Shown: positions 1-5,853 of the stretch, one piece after another
How the letters are laid out: every line of letters starts with the position of its first letter
How positions within the stretch are numbered: position 1 is the first letter of the stretch
Assembly: GCA_902783815.1 (NCBI GenBank)
Contig: CACZSM010000070.1
Location: 1 to 8,804, forward strand
Origin: an uncultured Ruminococcus sp.
GTDB taxonomy: Bacteria; Bacillota; Clostridia; Oscillospirales; Acutalibacteraceae
Direction of reading: 5' to 3'
Length of the DNA stretch: 8,804 bases
Notes under the pieces: model-generated
Seen by the model: the letters and a program-made list of their open reading frames with translations, nothing else
Database searches by the model: none
Told to the model about the DNA's origin: nothing
Translations under genes and position numbers: made by a program

Positions 1-1
1 A

Positions 2-676
2 AGGCTTAAAGACAAGGCGAAGATAGGGGAGAGTATTTCATTTTCCCCATATGGTTCAAAGGATACATATACTGTTAAAGTTATAGGATACAATCGTTCT
101 ATAATGACTGAAAGTGTAACAATTACTGATACTCTTGCAGACCAGCTTGGAATTGATTATTCACCGACTGCAATTTACACTGATGTAAAGACAGATGATA
201 TTCCTTCATCAGAACTTATTTCAGGCAAGCAGAATAAAGCACTTCTAATGGAAACCTTTAAAAGTTTTGTCAGCATTATGGATGGCATGGTAGTAATACT
301 TGTCATTGCAGCGGCGGTATTAGGTATTGTTGTTCTGTACAATCTCGGCATTATGAGCTATGTTGAGCGGTACCGTGAGCTGGCGACTCTTAAAGTTCTT
401 GGTTTCCGTAATAAACATATAGAAAGGCTGCTGATCTCGCAGAATATATGGTTGACAGTCATAGGAGTCATAATCGGACTTCCGGCAGGAGTTGGTGCTT
501 TGAAATGGATGATCTCAGCCCTTGCAGGAGAATATGAAATGAAGATGATGCTTGGACCTTTGACATATTGTGTTTCTATAATACTGACATTCGGAGTTTC
601 GCTGTTTGTAGGATTTATGGTATCAAATAAGAACAAGAAAATAGACATGGTCGAAGCTCTGAAAGGCTCCGAGTAG
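2..676 (+). CDS. FtsX/MacB-like ABC transporter permease, C-terminal part (5' truncated by window)
   Basis: The reading frame is open from base 2, so this is the last 224 residues of a longer protein and the ATG at 104 is internal. An extracytoplasmic stretch (about residues 1-90) is followed by three membrane segments at about 95-118, 148-170 and 185-207. Between the first two lies the ERYRELATLKVLGF motif (about 122-135), the cytoplasmic coupling segment typical of FtsX-domain permeases, which normally contacts the partner ATPase. The protein ends in DMVEALKGSE, a usual FtsX-family C-terminus. Such permeases work with a LolD/MacB-like ATPase in lipoprotein, peptide or antibiotic export or as mechanotransmitters. 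The substrate cannot be told from this fragment, and the ATPase gene is not in the window. Confidence 0.9.
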   Translation, partial: RLKDKAKIGESISFSPYGSKDTYTVKVIGYNRSIMTESVTITDTLADQLGIDYSPTAIYTDVKTDDIPSSELISGKQNKALLMETFKSFVSIMDGMVVILVIAAAVLGIVVLYNLGIMSYVERYRELATLKVLGFRNKHIERLLISQNIWLTVIGVIIGLPAGVGALKWMISALAGEYEMKMMLGPLTYCVSIILTFGVSLFVGFMVSNKNKKIDMVEALKGSE

Positions 677-701
677 CATTGTGATATGTATAATATCCCG
701 T

Positions 702-742
702 CCCCTGTTGGTATTGACTGTACTGGCAGGGGCATATTATTA
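702..742 (+). terminator. Probable intrinsic terminator of the permease gene
   Basis: Bases 702-713 pair with 721-732 (CCCCTG...CAGGGG at the base of the stem, three G-U pairs inside) around a 7-base loop. The stem starts 25 bases after the permease stop codon. The following tract, CATATTATTAT, is T-rich but interrupted, so termination may be incomplete. Confidence 0.65.
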
Positions 743-873
743 TAGGATTTGCATGGCTATATGCAAAAAGCACTCTGTTTTGATATGTAACATTTAGTCA
801 ATAACAAAAATGGAAATTGAATAGTGAGTAATAAACTGTACAGAAATAGCGGTTTTTAATAAAAAACATCCAC
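743..873. other. Gene-free AT-rich intergenic stretch
   Basis: No reading frame of useful length or with a ribosome binding site was found on either strand, and in particular no small helix-turn-helix controller gene. It contains one small inverted repeat (TTTGCAT 748-754 with ATGCAAA 761-767) of unknown meaning. Confidence 0.6.
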
Positions 874-889
874 TCGTCAAACTTGACGA
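874..889. promoter_or_regulatory. Palindrome over the -35 box, candidate operator
   Basis: TCGTCAA and TTGACGA are perfect inverted copies separated by AC. The right arm contains the -35 hexamer of the methyltransferase promoter, so a dimeric protein bound here would be expected to block RNA polymerase. The binding protein is unknown; a methyltransferase acting as its own repressor is one option, since no C protein gene is present. Confidence 0.5.
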
Positions 890-911
890 TAATGTAGTTT
901 TATGATATAAT
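883..911 (+). promoter_or_regulatory. Sigma-A promoter of the methyltransferase operon
   Basis: TTGACG (883-888), a 17-base spacer and a perfect TATAAT (906-911). Transcription would start near 918, leaving a leader of about 150 bases before the first methyltransferase gene. This is the best promoter in the left half of the window. Confidence 0.8.
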
Positions 912-1069
912 TTTATAGACTGATACAGAGTAAAAAATAGGATAACAACGAGTTATATGATTGGTTTCTTGATAGAAAAACATATGTCCTAATTTAGAGA
1001 GAAAAGTATTTTTTTCAAATTTCAGTCAAATAGAGCGTTGACTATGCTTTCAGAATATGGGGATAACAA

Positions 1070-2017
1070 ATGGCTATGGAGCAATATACGGTAGGAAGTA
1101 TGTTTGCCGGTATAGGTGGAATATGCTTGGCATTCAAGCAAAACGGTTGCAAGCTCATATGGGCAAATGAAATTGACAAATGGGCTTGCAAAACTTATAG
1201 ATTGAATTTTGGGGATGAATATCTTGTCGAGGGAGACATTCGAGACTTAGATGTTAAGAGCATCCCAAAATTTGATATTCTAACTGCTGGTTTTCCCTGT
1301 CAATCATTTTCATCCGTTGGTTTGCTTCAAGGATTCAACGATCCATGCGGCAACTTATTTTTTGAAACTGCCAGAGTGATTAATGCTGTAAAACCTCGTG
1401 TTGTATTTTTGGAAAATGTAGCAAATCTTGAGAAGCATGACAATGGAAGAACTTTTGAAATCATCAAAAAAACATTAGAGGAATTGAAATACTATGTTGT
1501 CTATCAGGTTATGAATGCGAAAGAGTATGGAAATATTCCTCAACAGCGTAACAGGATTTATATATTGGCCTTTAAGTACAAAAAAGATTTAAGCAAGTTT
1601 CATTTTCCTTGTAAGATTCCTCTTACGATTACTGCTTTTGATTTGTTTGATAAAGAACGACAACCGGATCGTTATTATATGGATGGACATAAAATGTGGG
1701 GTCGAATGATGGAATATATGGACGATCGAAAGCGGGTATATAGATTCACCGATTGGGGTATTTCAAGAGGAATGGAGGGGATTTGCCCTACGCTGCTTGC
1801 CGCAATGGGGAGCAGATTTGAAAGAATACCATTTTTCTATGATGACTTTTCCGTTAGATTGATTACTCCAAGAGAAGCAGCGAGACTTCAAGGATTTCCG
1901 GAATCATATCAACTTCCGACAGCGTACGAAAAACAAGTATATAAGCAAATCGGGAATTCGGTTTGCGTGCCGGTCGTATCACGAATAGTTAAAAGAATAT
2001 TGGTAGCTTTGGATTAA
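1070..2017 (+). CDS. C5-cytosine DNA methyltransferase 1 (type II R-M)
   Basis: This 315-residue enzyme should transfer a methyl group from S-adenosylmethionine to carbon 5 of cytosine in a specific DNA site. The motifs appear in family order: FAGIGG (motif I, SAM binding, 12-17), PCQS with the catalytic Cys77 (motif IV), ENV (motif VI, 115-117), QQRNR (motif VIII, 158-162; the usual form is QRRxR), RLITPREAARLQGFP (motif IX, 263-277) and QIGNSV (motif X, 293-298). The target-recognition region between VIII and IX is short, about 80 residues. There is no N-terminal helix-turn-helix extension like those of self-regulating M.EcoRII-type enzymes. The start at 1070 has GGGGAT (1059-1064) upstream; the ATG at 1076 is an alternative. 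The second methyltransferase gene follows after 17 bases. Its DNA target cannot be read from the sequence. Confidence 0.95.
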   Translation: MAMEQYTVGSMFAGIGGICLAFKQNGCKLIWANEIDKWACKTYRLNFGDEYLVEGDIRDLDVKSIPKFDILTAGFPCQSFSSVGLLQGFNDPCGNLFFETARVINAVKPRVVFLENVANLEKHDNGRTFEIIKKTLEELKYYVVYQVMNAKEYGNIPQQRNRIYILAFKYKKDLSKFHFPCKIPLTITAFDLFDKERQPDRYYMDGHKMWGRMMEYMDDRKRVYRFTDWGISRGMEGICPTLLAAMGSRFERIPFFYDDFSVRLITPREAARLQGFPESYQLPTAYEKQVYKQIGNSVCVPVVSRIVKRILVALD

Positions 2018-2034
2018 GGAGAGAGCATGAATAT

Positions 2035-3105
2035 ATGTATAATGTAGTGGATTTATTTGCCGGAGTCGGGGGACTAAGTTACGGCTTTTCAAAGATTCCG
2101 GATTTTAAGGTGTTGATAGCGAATGAAATAGAGAAAGACATTTCGATAGCCTATACACTTAACCATCCAGGTGTGAAAATGCTCAACTGCGATATCAATT
2201 CTCTGACAGAAGAAATTTTGTCAGAAGCGTTAAACAGTCAAGTTATAGACCTTGTCATAGGTGGCCCACCCTGCCAGTCATATTCCACAGTTGGGAAAAG
2301 GAAAATGGATGAAAGGGCAAATCTATTTATGCAGTACAAAAGAGTGCTTCAAATCCTTAAGCCTCGCGCCTTTGTGTTTGAGAATGTTACTGGTATTCTA
2401 AGCATGGATAAGGGAAGACTCTTCCAAAAAATTCAGCATGAGTTTGAAGAAATCGGATATGAGTTAAAATATAGAGTTCTTGATGCTGTTGAGTTCGGTG
2501 TTCCTCAGCGTAGAGAAAGAGTCATTCTCGTTGGATTCAAAGGAAGCAATCCATTTGAATACCCTGAAGCTACGCATGGCGAAGGTAAATTTCCATATGT
2601 TACATTAAAAGATGCCATTGGTGATTTGCCCATATTACGGAGTGGAGAGTCAGCAACGGAATACTGCGGTCTTGCAGATAACCAGTTCTTAAAGTTTGTT
2701 CGTAACAGTGGATGTAAATTAACTGAGCATAATGCGCCAAAAAATGGCGACCATCTTATTAGAATTATGCAAGCTCTCAAAGATGGAGAAAGTAAGGACG
2801 ATCTTCCCGAAGACATCAGACCGAAAAGTGGTTATAAGAATACATATGCGAAGCTGTGGTGGGAGAAGCCTTCTACTACGATAACGAGAAATTTCGCTTG
2901 TCCTTCTTCTTCGAGGTGCATCCATCCGAGAGATTCCAGAGCAATGTCGATTCGTGAAGGTGCGCGGCTTCAGAGTTTTCCAGATGACTATGCGTTCTAT
3001 GGTTCTGATGGAATGAAACGGCTTGAAATCGGAAATGCAGTTCCACCGCTTCTGTCCATAGCAATAGCAAGACAAATGCTAAAAGCTCTCAATAAACAAA
3101 GTTAA
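2035..3105 (+). CDS. C5-cytosine DNA methyltransferase 2 (type II R-M)
   Basis: A second complete C5 methyltransferase, 356 residues, not a duplicate of the first. Motifs: FAGVGG (8-13), GGPPCQS with catalytic Cys80, ENV (116-118), a canonical QRRER (158-162), MSIREGARLQSFPDDY in motif IX and EIGNAVPPLL (331-340, motif X). The target-recognition region, about 170-290, is longer than in the upstream enzyme, consistent with a different recognised sequence or strand. Two such enzymes in one operon usually modify the two strands of an asymmetric site. AAGGAG (2016-2021) overlaps the stop of the upstream gene, implying co-transcription and perhaps translational coupling. The spacing to this ATG is long (13 bases), while a tiny out-of-frame ATG at 2027 is better placed. 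The C-terminus runs into the hairpin shared with the convergent nuclease operon. Confidence 0.95.
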   Translation: MYNVVDLFAGVGGLSYGFSKIPDFKVLIANEIEKDISIAYTLNHPGVKMLNCDINSLTEEILSEALNSQVIDLVIGGPPCQSYSTVGKRKMDERANLFMQYKRVLQILKPRAFVFENVTGILSMDKGRLFQKIQHEFEEIGYELKYRVLDAVEFGVPQRRERVILVGFKGSNPFEYPEATHGEGKFPYVTLKDAIGDLPILRSGESATEYCGLADNQFLKFVRNSGCKLTEHNAPKNGDHLIRIMQALKDGESKDDLPEDIRPKSGYKNTYAKLWWEKPSTTITRNFACPSSSRCIHPRDSRAMSIREGARLQSFPDDYAFYGSDGMKRLEIGNAVPPLLSIAIARQMLKALNKQS

Positions 3106-3140
3106 CATCGCCGATATCTCATTGGGATATCGGCGATGTT
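3104..3140. terminator. Perfect 15-bp hairpin, bidirectional terminator between convergent operons
   Basis: Bases 3104-3118 pair perfectly with 3126-3140 around a 7-base loop. The stem begins within the stop codon of methyltransferase 2 and ends 2 bases before the stop of the 254-aa nuclease gene. Thus it fills the 37-base gap. For the - strand transcript a T-rich tract (AACTTTGTTTATT) follows. For the + strand the following sequence is poor in T, so that direction may end less efficiently. Confidence 0.8.
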
Positions 3141-3142
3141 CA

Positions 3143-3907
3143 TTAATAAACTATTTCAGCAAATTTTGGTGGTGGATCAACCAGTTTATACCTAAAAGCA
3201 TCCGCCGGAATAGAAAACACCATTTGCCCCTCAAATCTCTCATTTACTTTATAGTTTGTATTTGAGTCATTAATCTCAGAAATATCTATAACGGCAACAC
3301 GACCATTAAATAAATCAAAATGAATAACATATGATCTTATTTTATTTAATTGAAAAACTCGCTTTGCTTCATCCACCTTGTGTTTCTTTATATCATTAAT
3401 TCCTGTATATCCGGACTGTACCTCAAAACGAATCGTGGAATCGTCTTGTAAGCAAACTTCAACATCTGCCATTGGGGATTGCGAAAAAGTTTCAATATTG
3501 TCAAGGTTATCCATGCCAATTTGGCGAATTGCATTTTCTTCTACATCTAAAAGAATGGCAATTGCCTTTGTAAAATACTGTGCAACGCAATAGCCTCGCA
3601 TCCAATTGTAATACACATCTTCAGGCAAACGACCAAAGTTATTAAGTCTGGGAATAATATCGTTATCTCGCATTCTTTTAAATGCAGTATCAATATCAGA
3701 GCAAAAAGCATTTATGTCATCAATTCGGATAGATGTATGTACGACTTCATGAAGCCGAGAAAAGATATTTTTTAGTCGCTCGTTTAATTTGAGGATTTTA
3801 TCCCAATTGACACATACTAAGTCTGTCGCTTTATAAAATCGTTTTATTTGTTCCTGATTTTTAAACCCCATATCCTTCCTAAACTGACGTTCAGTATTTA
3901 AAGACAT
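3143..3907 (-). CDS. Putative PD-(D/E)XK restriction endonuclease subunit, D...ExQ type
   Basis: I do not recognise a named family for this 254-residue protein. The first ~140 residues look mainly helical and charged. Then comes PMADVEV with Asp148, a short hairpin, and FEVQSGY with Glu162 and Gln164. This resembles a PD-(D/E)XK core in the variant where Gln replaces Lys, known from BglII (D...ExQ). Beta-strand-like segments follow (RSYVIHFDLF, RVAVIDIS). The GGAGG on the - strand (3921-3917) overlaps the stop codon of the preceding 278-aa gene, 13 bases upstream, so the two are one operon. The position opposite two C5 methyltransferases supports a role in cutting or assisting in cutting unmodified DNA. 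It may be the second subunit of a heterodimeric enzyme. Alternatives are an accessory specificity protein or an inactive partner. The restriction role is inferred mostly from context. Confidence 0.6.
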   Translation of the reverse strand: MSLNTERQFRKDMGFKNQEQIKRFYKATDLVCVNWDKILKLNERLKNIFSRLHEVVHTSIRIDDINAFCSDIDTAFKRMRDNDIIPRLNNFGRLPEDVYYNWMRGYCVAQYFTKAIAILLDVEENAIRQIGMDNLDNIETFSQSPMADVEVCLQDDSTIRFEVQSGYTGINDIKKHKVDEAKRVFQLNKIRSYVIHFDLFNGRVAVIDISEINDSNTNYKVNERFEGQMVFSIPADAFRYKLVDPPPKFAEIVY

Positions 3908-3920
3908 TTTTACTTACCTC

Positions 3921-4757
3921 CTATCTGACAAAATCAAGGACTTTGTCATATTTGTGGTGAAATTGAATTTTACCGGGGAATTTATTTTTTGGACTGTGCC
4001 ATTGAACGAAACCGAAAGGCAATTGAATCGTGCTGCCACCGTTCTTAGTCCCGTATCCTGCCGTTGCACAGATGCGATTAGTAATATCCGGTAAGTAGAT
4101 GATAGTGTCGAACTGGTTTTCTCCTACCATATTTTTATACCATACGATATTCGCCCAGTCATGCGGATTTCGCGCAAGACCTTTTGCAAAGCAGAAATCA
4201 AACAACTCAATGATATTATCATTGAACCATTGAAGTAATCCATTATATAAATCGACATCATAGGCCTTCAAAGTATCTCCGACAAGACGATTCTTTCGAA
4301 TTTCCAAGTTTTTATTTGCGCCACCATACTGATTAATTATTTCGCGGGTATCATTGGCGGAACCGAAATAAAGGGACAAGGCTCTCTTGACAGGACTCGG
4401 TATATTTTTTTTATATTGAATCTCGAAGCCTTCAATAAAACGATCAATACCTATCAAGAAAACTTGCCCTCCTTCATCTTTCTTGATGGATACATTCAAG
4501 CGTTGTCCATTTGTTAAATTAAGCCACATATCGGTTTTCGATTTCGTTTTTCCATCGAAGACAGAATCTACACCAGCCTCGCAAAGTCCTCCATACTCAA
4601 CATTTTGAATTTTACACCCTTGAATATGTGCAGCATCAAGGAGGCGTTTTTGTACCGTTGTGTCTTTCTCGGTAAGTTCTGCGATCAGCCTCTCGTTTTC
4701 ATGACCGCTCAACTTGGCGTGCTGCCATCCTTCGGCACGATTTCTATTGATTGGCAT
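3921..4757 (-). CDS. Putative type II restriction endonuclease, D...SxK type
   Basis: A 278-residue cytoplasmic protein without signal peptide or membrane segments. An N-terminal helix contains HENERLIAEL (Glu20), often seen as the first acidic residue in PD-(D/E)XK nucleases. SKTDMWLNL (Asp76) and then LNVSIKK (Ser90, Lys92) follow, giving a D-x13-SxK arrangement in which Ser replaces the usual Glu, a variant found in restriction enzymes. Near the C-terminus QLPFGFVQWH and QFHHKYDK look like a pattern I associate from memory with restriction endonucleases. The start at 4757 has a perfect GGAGG 9 bases upstream (4771-4767). It is the first gene of the nuclease operon, followed after 13 bases by the 254-aa gene, and convergent to the two methyltransferases. 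The specificity is unknown. This is the more convincing nuclease of the two. Confidence 0.72.
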   Translation of the reverse strand: MPINRNRAEGWQHAKLSGHENERLIAELTEKDTTVQKRLLDAAHIQGCKIQNVEYGGLCEAGVDSVFDGKTKSKTDMWLNLTNGQRLNVSIKKDEGGQVFLIGIDRFIEGFEIQYKKNIPSPVKRALSLYFGSANDTREIINQYGGANKNLEIRKNRLVGDTLKAYDVDLYNGLLQWFNDNIIELFDFCFAKGLARNPHDWANIVWYKNMVGENQFDTIIYLPDITNRICATAGYGTKNGGSTIQLPFGFVQWHSPKNKFPGKIQFHHKYDKVLDFVR

Positions 4758-4802
4758 TTTTTATATCCTCCATTTCGCTTATGTTTAAAACAAACATCTA
4801 TG

Positions 4803-4919
4803 TTAATCATTATAACCCGACAAATAGTTCGCCGAGTAAAACACATATCTTCTTGATTTTGACGATAGTAATGTTCCTCCTTCTGGACTTGATAGATCCA
4901 AAGGAAGATTTTCAGACAT
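4803..4919 (-). other. 38-codon open frame upstream of the nuclease operon, doubtful
   Basis: An ATG at 4919-4917 opens a frame of 38 residues (starting MSENLPLDL, ending YLSGYND) that closes at 4803, 45 bases before the 278-aa gene. It has no ribosome binding site, as the region before it is the ssrA terminator, and the probable -10 box of the nuclease operon lies inside it. A real AAGGAGG on this strand (4881-4875) has no well-placed ATG after it. It is probably not a gene. Confidence 0.15.
4809..4840 (-). promoter_or_regulatory. Possible promoter of the nuclease operon
   Basis: A perfect TATAAT lies on the - strand at 4814-4809, about 52 bases upstream of the 278-aa gene. The best -35-like hexamer, TTTACT at 4840-4835, is 20 bases away, longer than the optimum. 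The promoter is therefore likely weak or needs an activator, as would suit a restriction gene whose expression should lag behind methylation. Confidence 0.4.
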
Positions 4920-4927
4920 TTTATGGC

Positions 4928-4968
4928 AAAAATATGGGATTGCTATTTTGTTAAAATAGCAATCCTAT
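4928..4968 (-). terminator. Intrinsic terminator of ssrA
   Basis: GGATTGCTATTTT (4937-4949) pairs perfectly with AAAATAGCAATCC (4953-4965) around a 3-base loop, with three more pairs outside. On the - strand it is followed by a run of five T (4932-4928). It begins 3 bases after the CCA end of tmRNA, so it clearly serves ssrA. Confidence 0.85.
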
Positions 4969-4970
4969 TC

Positions 4971-5325
4971 TGGTGGAAGCGAGGGGAATCGAACCCCTGT
5001 CCGAAAAGCACTTACAAAGGATTTCTCCGGGCGCAGTCAGTCAATAAAGATTCCCCAGACGAACCGCCGACAGACAGGCAGATCGTTTCGGTAGGCTCTG
5101 AGTCGTGACGAAAGGCGAGCCAGACATTCGTTCATGTTCACCACTAATCGACGCCCCAAACAGACCGTGGTACTTCTGCAAGGAACGCTTGCCTAATTAA
5201 GCGGCAAGGGCAACAGGATAATTGTTGTCGTTTATTATTTAAAGTTTACGGATTTTATAGTGGTTCCGCAAAGCCACTGCCCGCTTACCCAAGCTCACAC
5301 TCCCCGTCGAAGCCATTGCGCTCCC
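4971..5325 (-). ncRNA. ssrA: Transfer-messenger RNA (tmRNA)
   Basis: A 355-nucleotide tmRNA that rescues stalled ribosomes together with SmpB. The 5' end, GGGAGCG (5325-5319), pairs with CGCTTCC (4981-4975), followed by A and an encoded CCA (4973-4971). The third pair is G-U, the identity element for alanyl-tRNA synthetase. The T arm GGGGTTCGATTCCCC lies just inside. The 5' part, ATGGCTTCGACGGGG, is conserved tmRNA sequence. The tag frame ends at a TAA at 5199-5197 and reads NDNNYPVALAA from the AAC at 5232; the resume codon could instead be the ATA just before. The ALAA end is the usual degradation signal. The stop codon lies in a CTTGCC/GGCAAG hairpin loop, as is common for helix 5. It lies 40 bases downstream of smpB on the same strand. 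Confidence 0.96.
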
Positions 5326-5359
5326 GTATAAAATACCGGATCCCAAAACAGATCCGGTA
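5326..5359 (-). terminator. Hairpin with T-rich tail between smpB and ssrA
   Basis: TACCGGATC (5334-5342) pairs perfectly with GATCCGGTA (5351-5359) around an 8-base loop. On the - strand TTTTATAC follows directly and then the mature tmRNA 5' end. It looks like a terminator for the smpB transcript. Because only 8 bases separate it from tmRNA, it could also set the amount of read-through into ssrA, or overlap an ssrA promoter (TATTTT at 5335-5330). Confidence 0.7.
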
Positions 5360-5364
5360 AAGAA

Positions 5365-5832
5365 TCACAGTCTGTTTTTTTCCTTGATAGCTCTTTCGAT
5401 ATCTCTTTTCGCAGATTTTTCAGCCATATCACTGCGTTTATCATAGAGTTTTTTACCTTTACAAAGACCCAGCTGCAACTTGACTCTTGAGCCTTTGAAA
5501 TACATGGAGAGAGGTATCAGGGAATAACCTTCCTGTTTAACCAAACCAAACAGGCGCATAATTTCGCGCTTATGCATCAGAAGTCGTCTTACGCGCATAG
5601 GATCGCGGTTAAAGATATTACCTTGTTCATAGGGACTTATGTGCATACCCTTGACCCAGATCTCGCCGTTTTCTATGGTACACCAGGCGTCCTTAAGATT
5701 CACTTTTCCCTGGCGCAGCGACTTGACCTCTGTTCCGCAAAGCTCAATTCCGGTTTCAAAGCTTTCGATAACAAAGTAATCATGGAATGCCTTTTTATTT
5801 TGTGCTATTGTTTTTGTTGATTCCTTTGCCAC
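5365..5832 (-). CDS. smpB: SsrA-binding protein SmpB
   Basis: SmpB binds the tRNA-like domain of tmRNA and brings it into the empty A site of stalled ribosomes; its C-terminal tail reads the vacant mRNA channel. The 155 residues match the family length. Recognisable blocks are NKKAFHDYFVIESFETGIEL, GTEVKSLRQGKVNLKDAW, HISPYEQGN and GKKLYDKR, followed by a basic helical tail (KSAKRDIERAIKEKNR). The start codon is GTG (5832-5830), with AAAGGAG on the - strand at 5848-5842, 9 bases upstream. It lies 21 bases after recR and just ahead of its partner RNA gene ssrA, so rescue protein and RNA are encoded together. Identity is certain from conserved motifs. Confidence 0.97.
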   Translation of the reverse strand: MAKESTKTIAQNKKAFHDYFVIESFETGIELCGTEVKSLRQGKVNLKDAWCTIENGEIWVKGMHISPYEQGNIFNRDPMRVRRLLMHKREIMRLFGLVKQEGYSLIPLSMYFKGSRVKLQLGLCKGKKLYDKRSDMAEKSAKRDIERAIKEKNRL

Positions 5833-5853
5833 GAAATATAACTCCTTTCCGGA

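Noticed and set aside
358..735. 125-aa - strand frame
   Set aside because: Shadow of the permease gene on the other strand; no ribosome binding site and no recognisable features.
677..1069. Duplicate of the ssrA 3' end as an attachment site
   Set aside because: Looked for a copy of the GGGGAATCGAACCCC region on the far side of the R-M island and found none, so no att site is claimed.
2505..3075. Three - strand frames inside methyltransferase 2
   Set aside because: Antisense to a gene with complete conserved motifs; overlapping each other and lacking start signals.
4605..4954. Two + strand frames of 83 and 67 aa near the nuclease operon start
   Set aside because: Antisense to the 278-aa gene and its promoter region; one runs across the ssrA terminator.
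677..4970. Controller (C) protein, integrase or toxin-antitoxin gene within the island
   Set aside because: No frame with a helix-turn-helix or recombinase signature was seen in the gaps; only very short frames exist.
4923..5108. 61-aa + strand frame (GESNPCP-type peptide)
   Set aside because: It lies antisense to the tmRNA 3' end; such peptides are typical artefacts of the T arm and acceptor stem.
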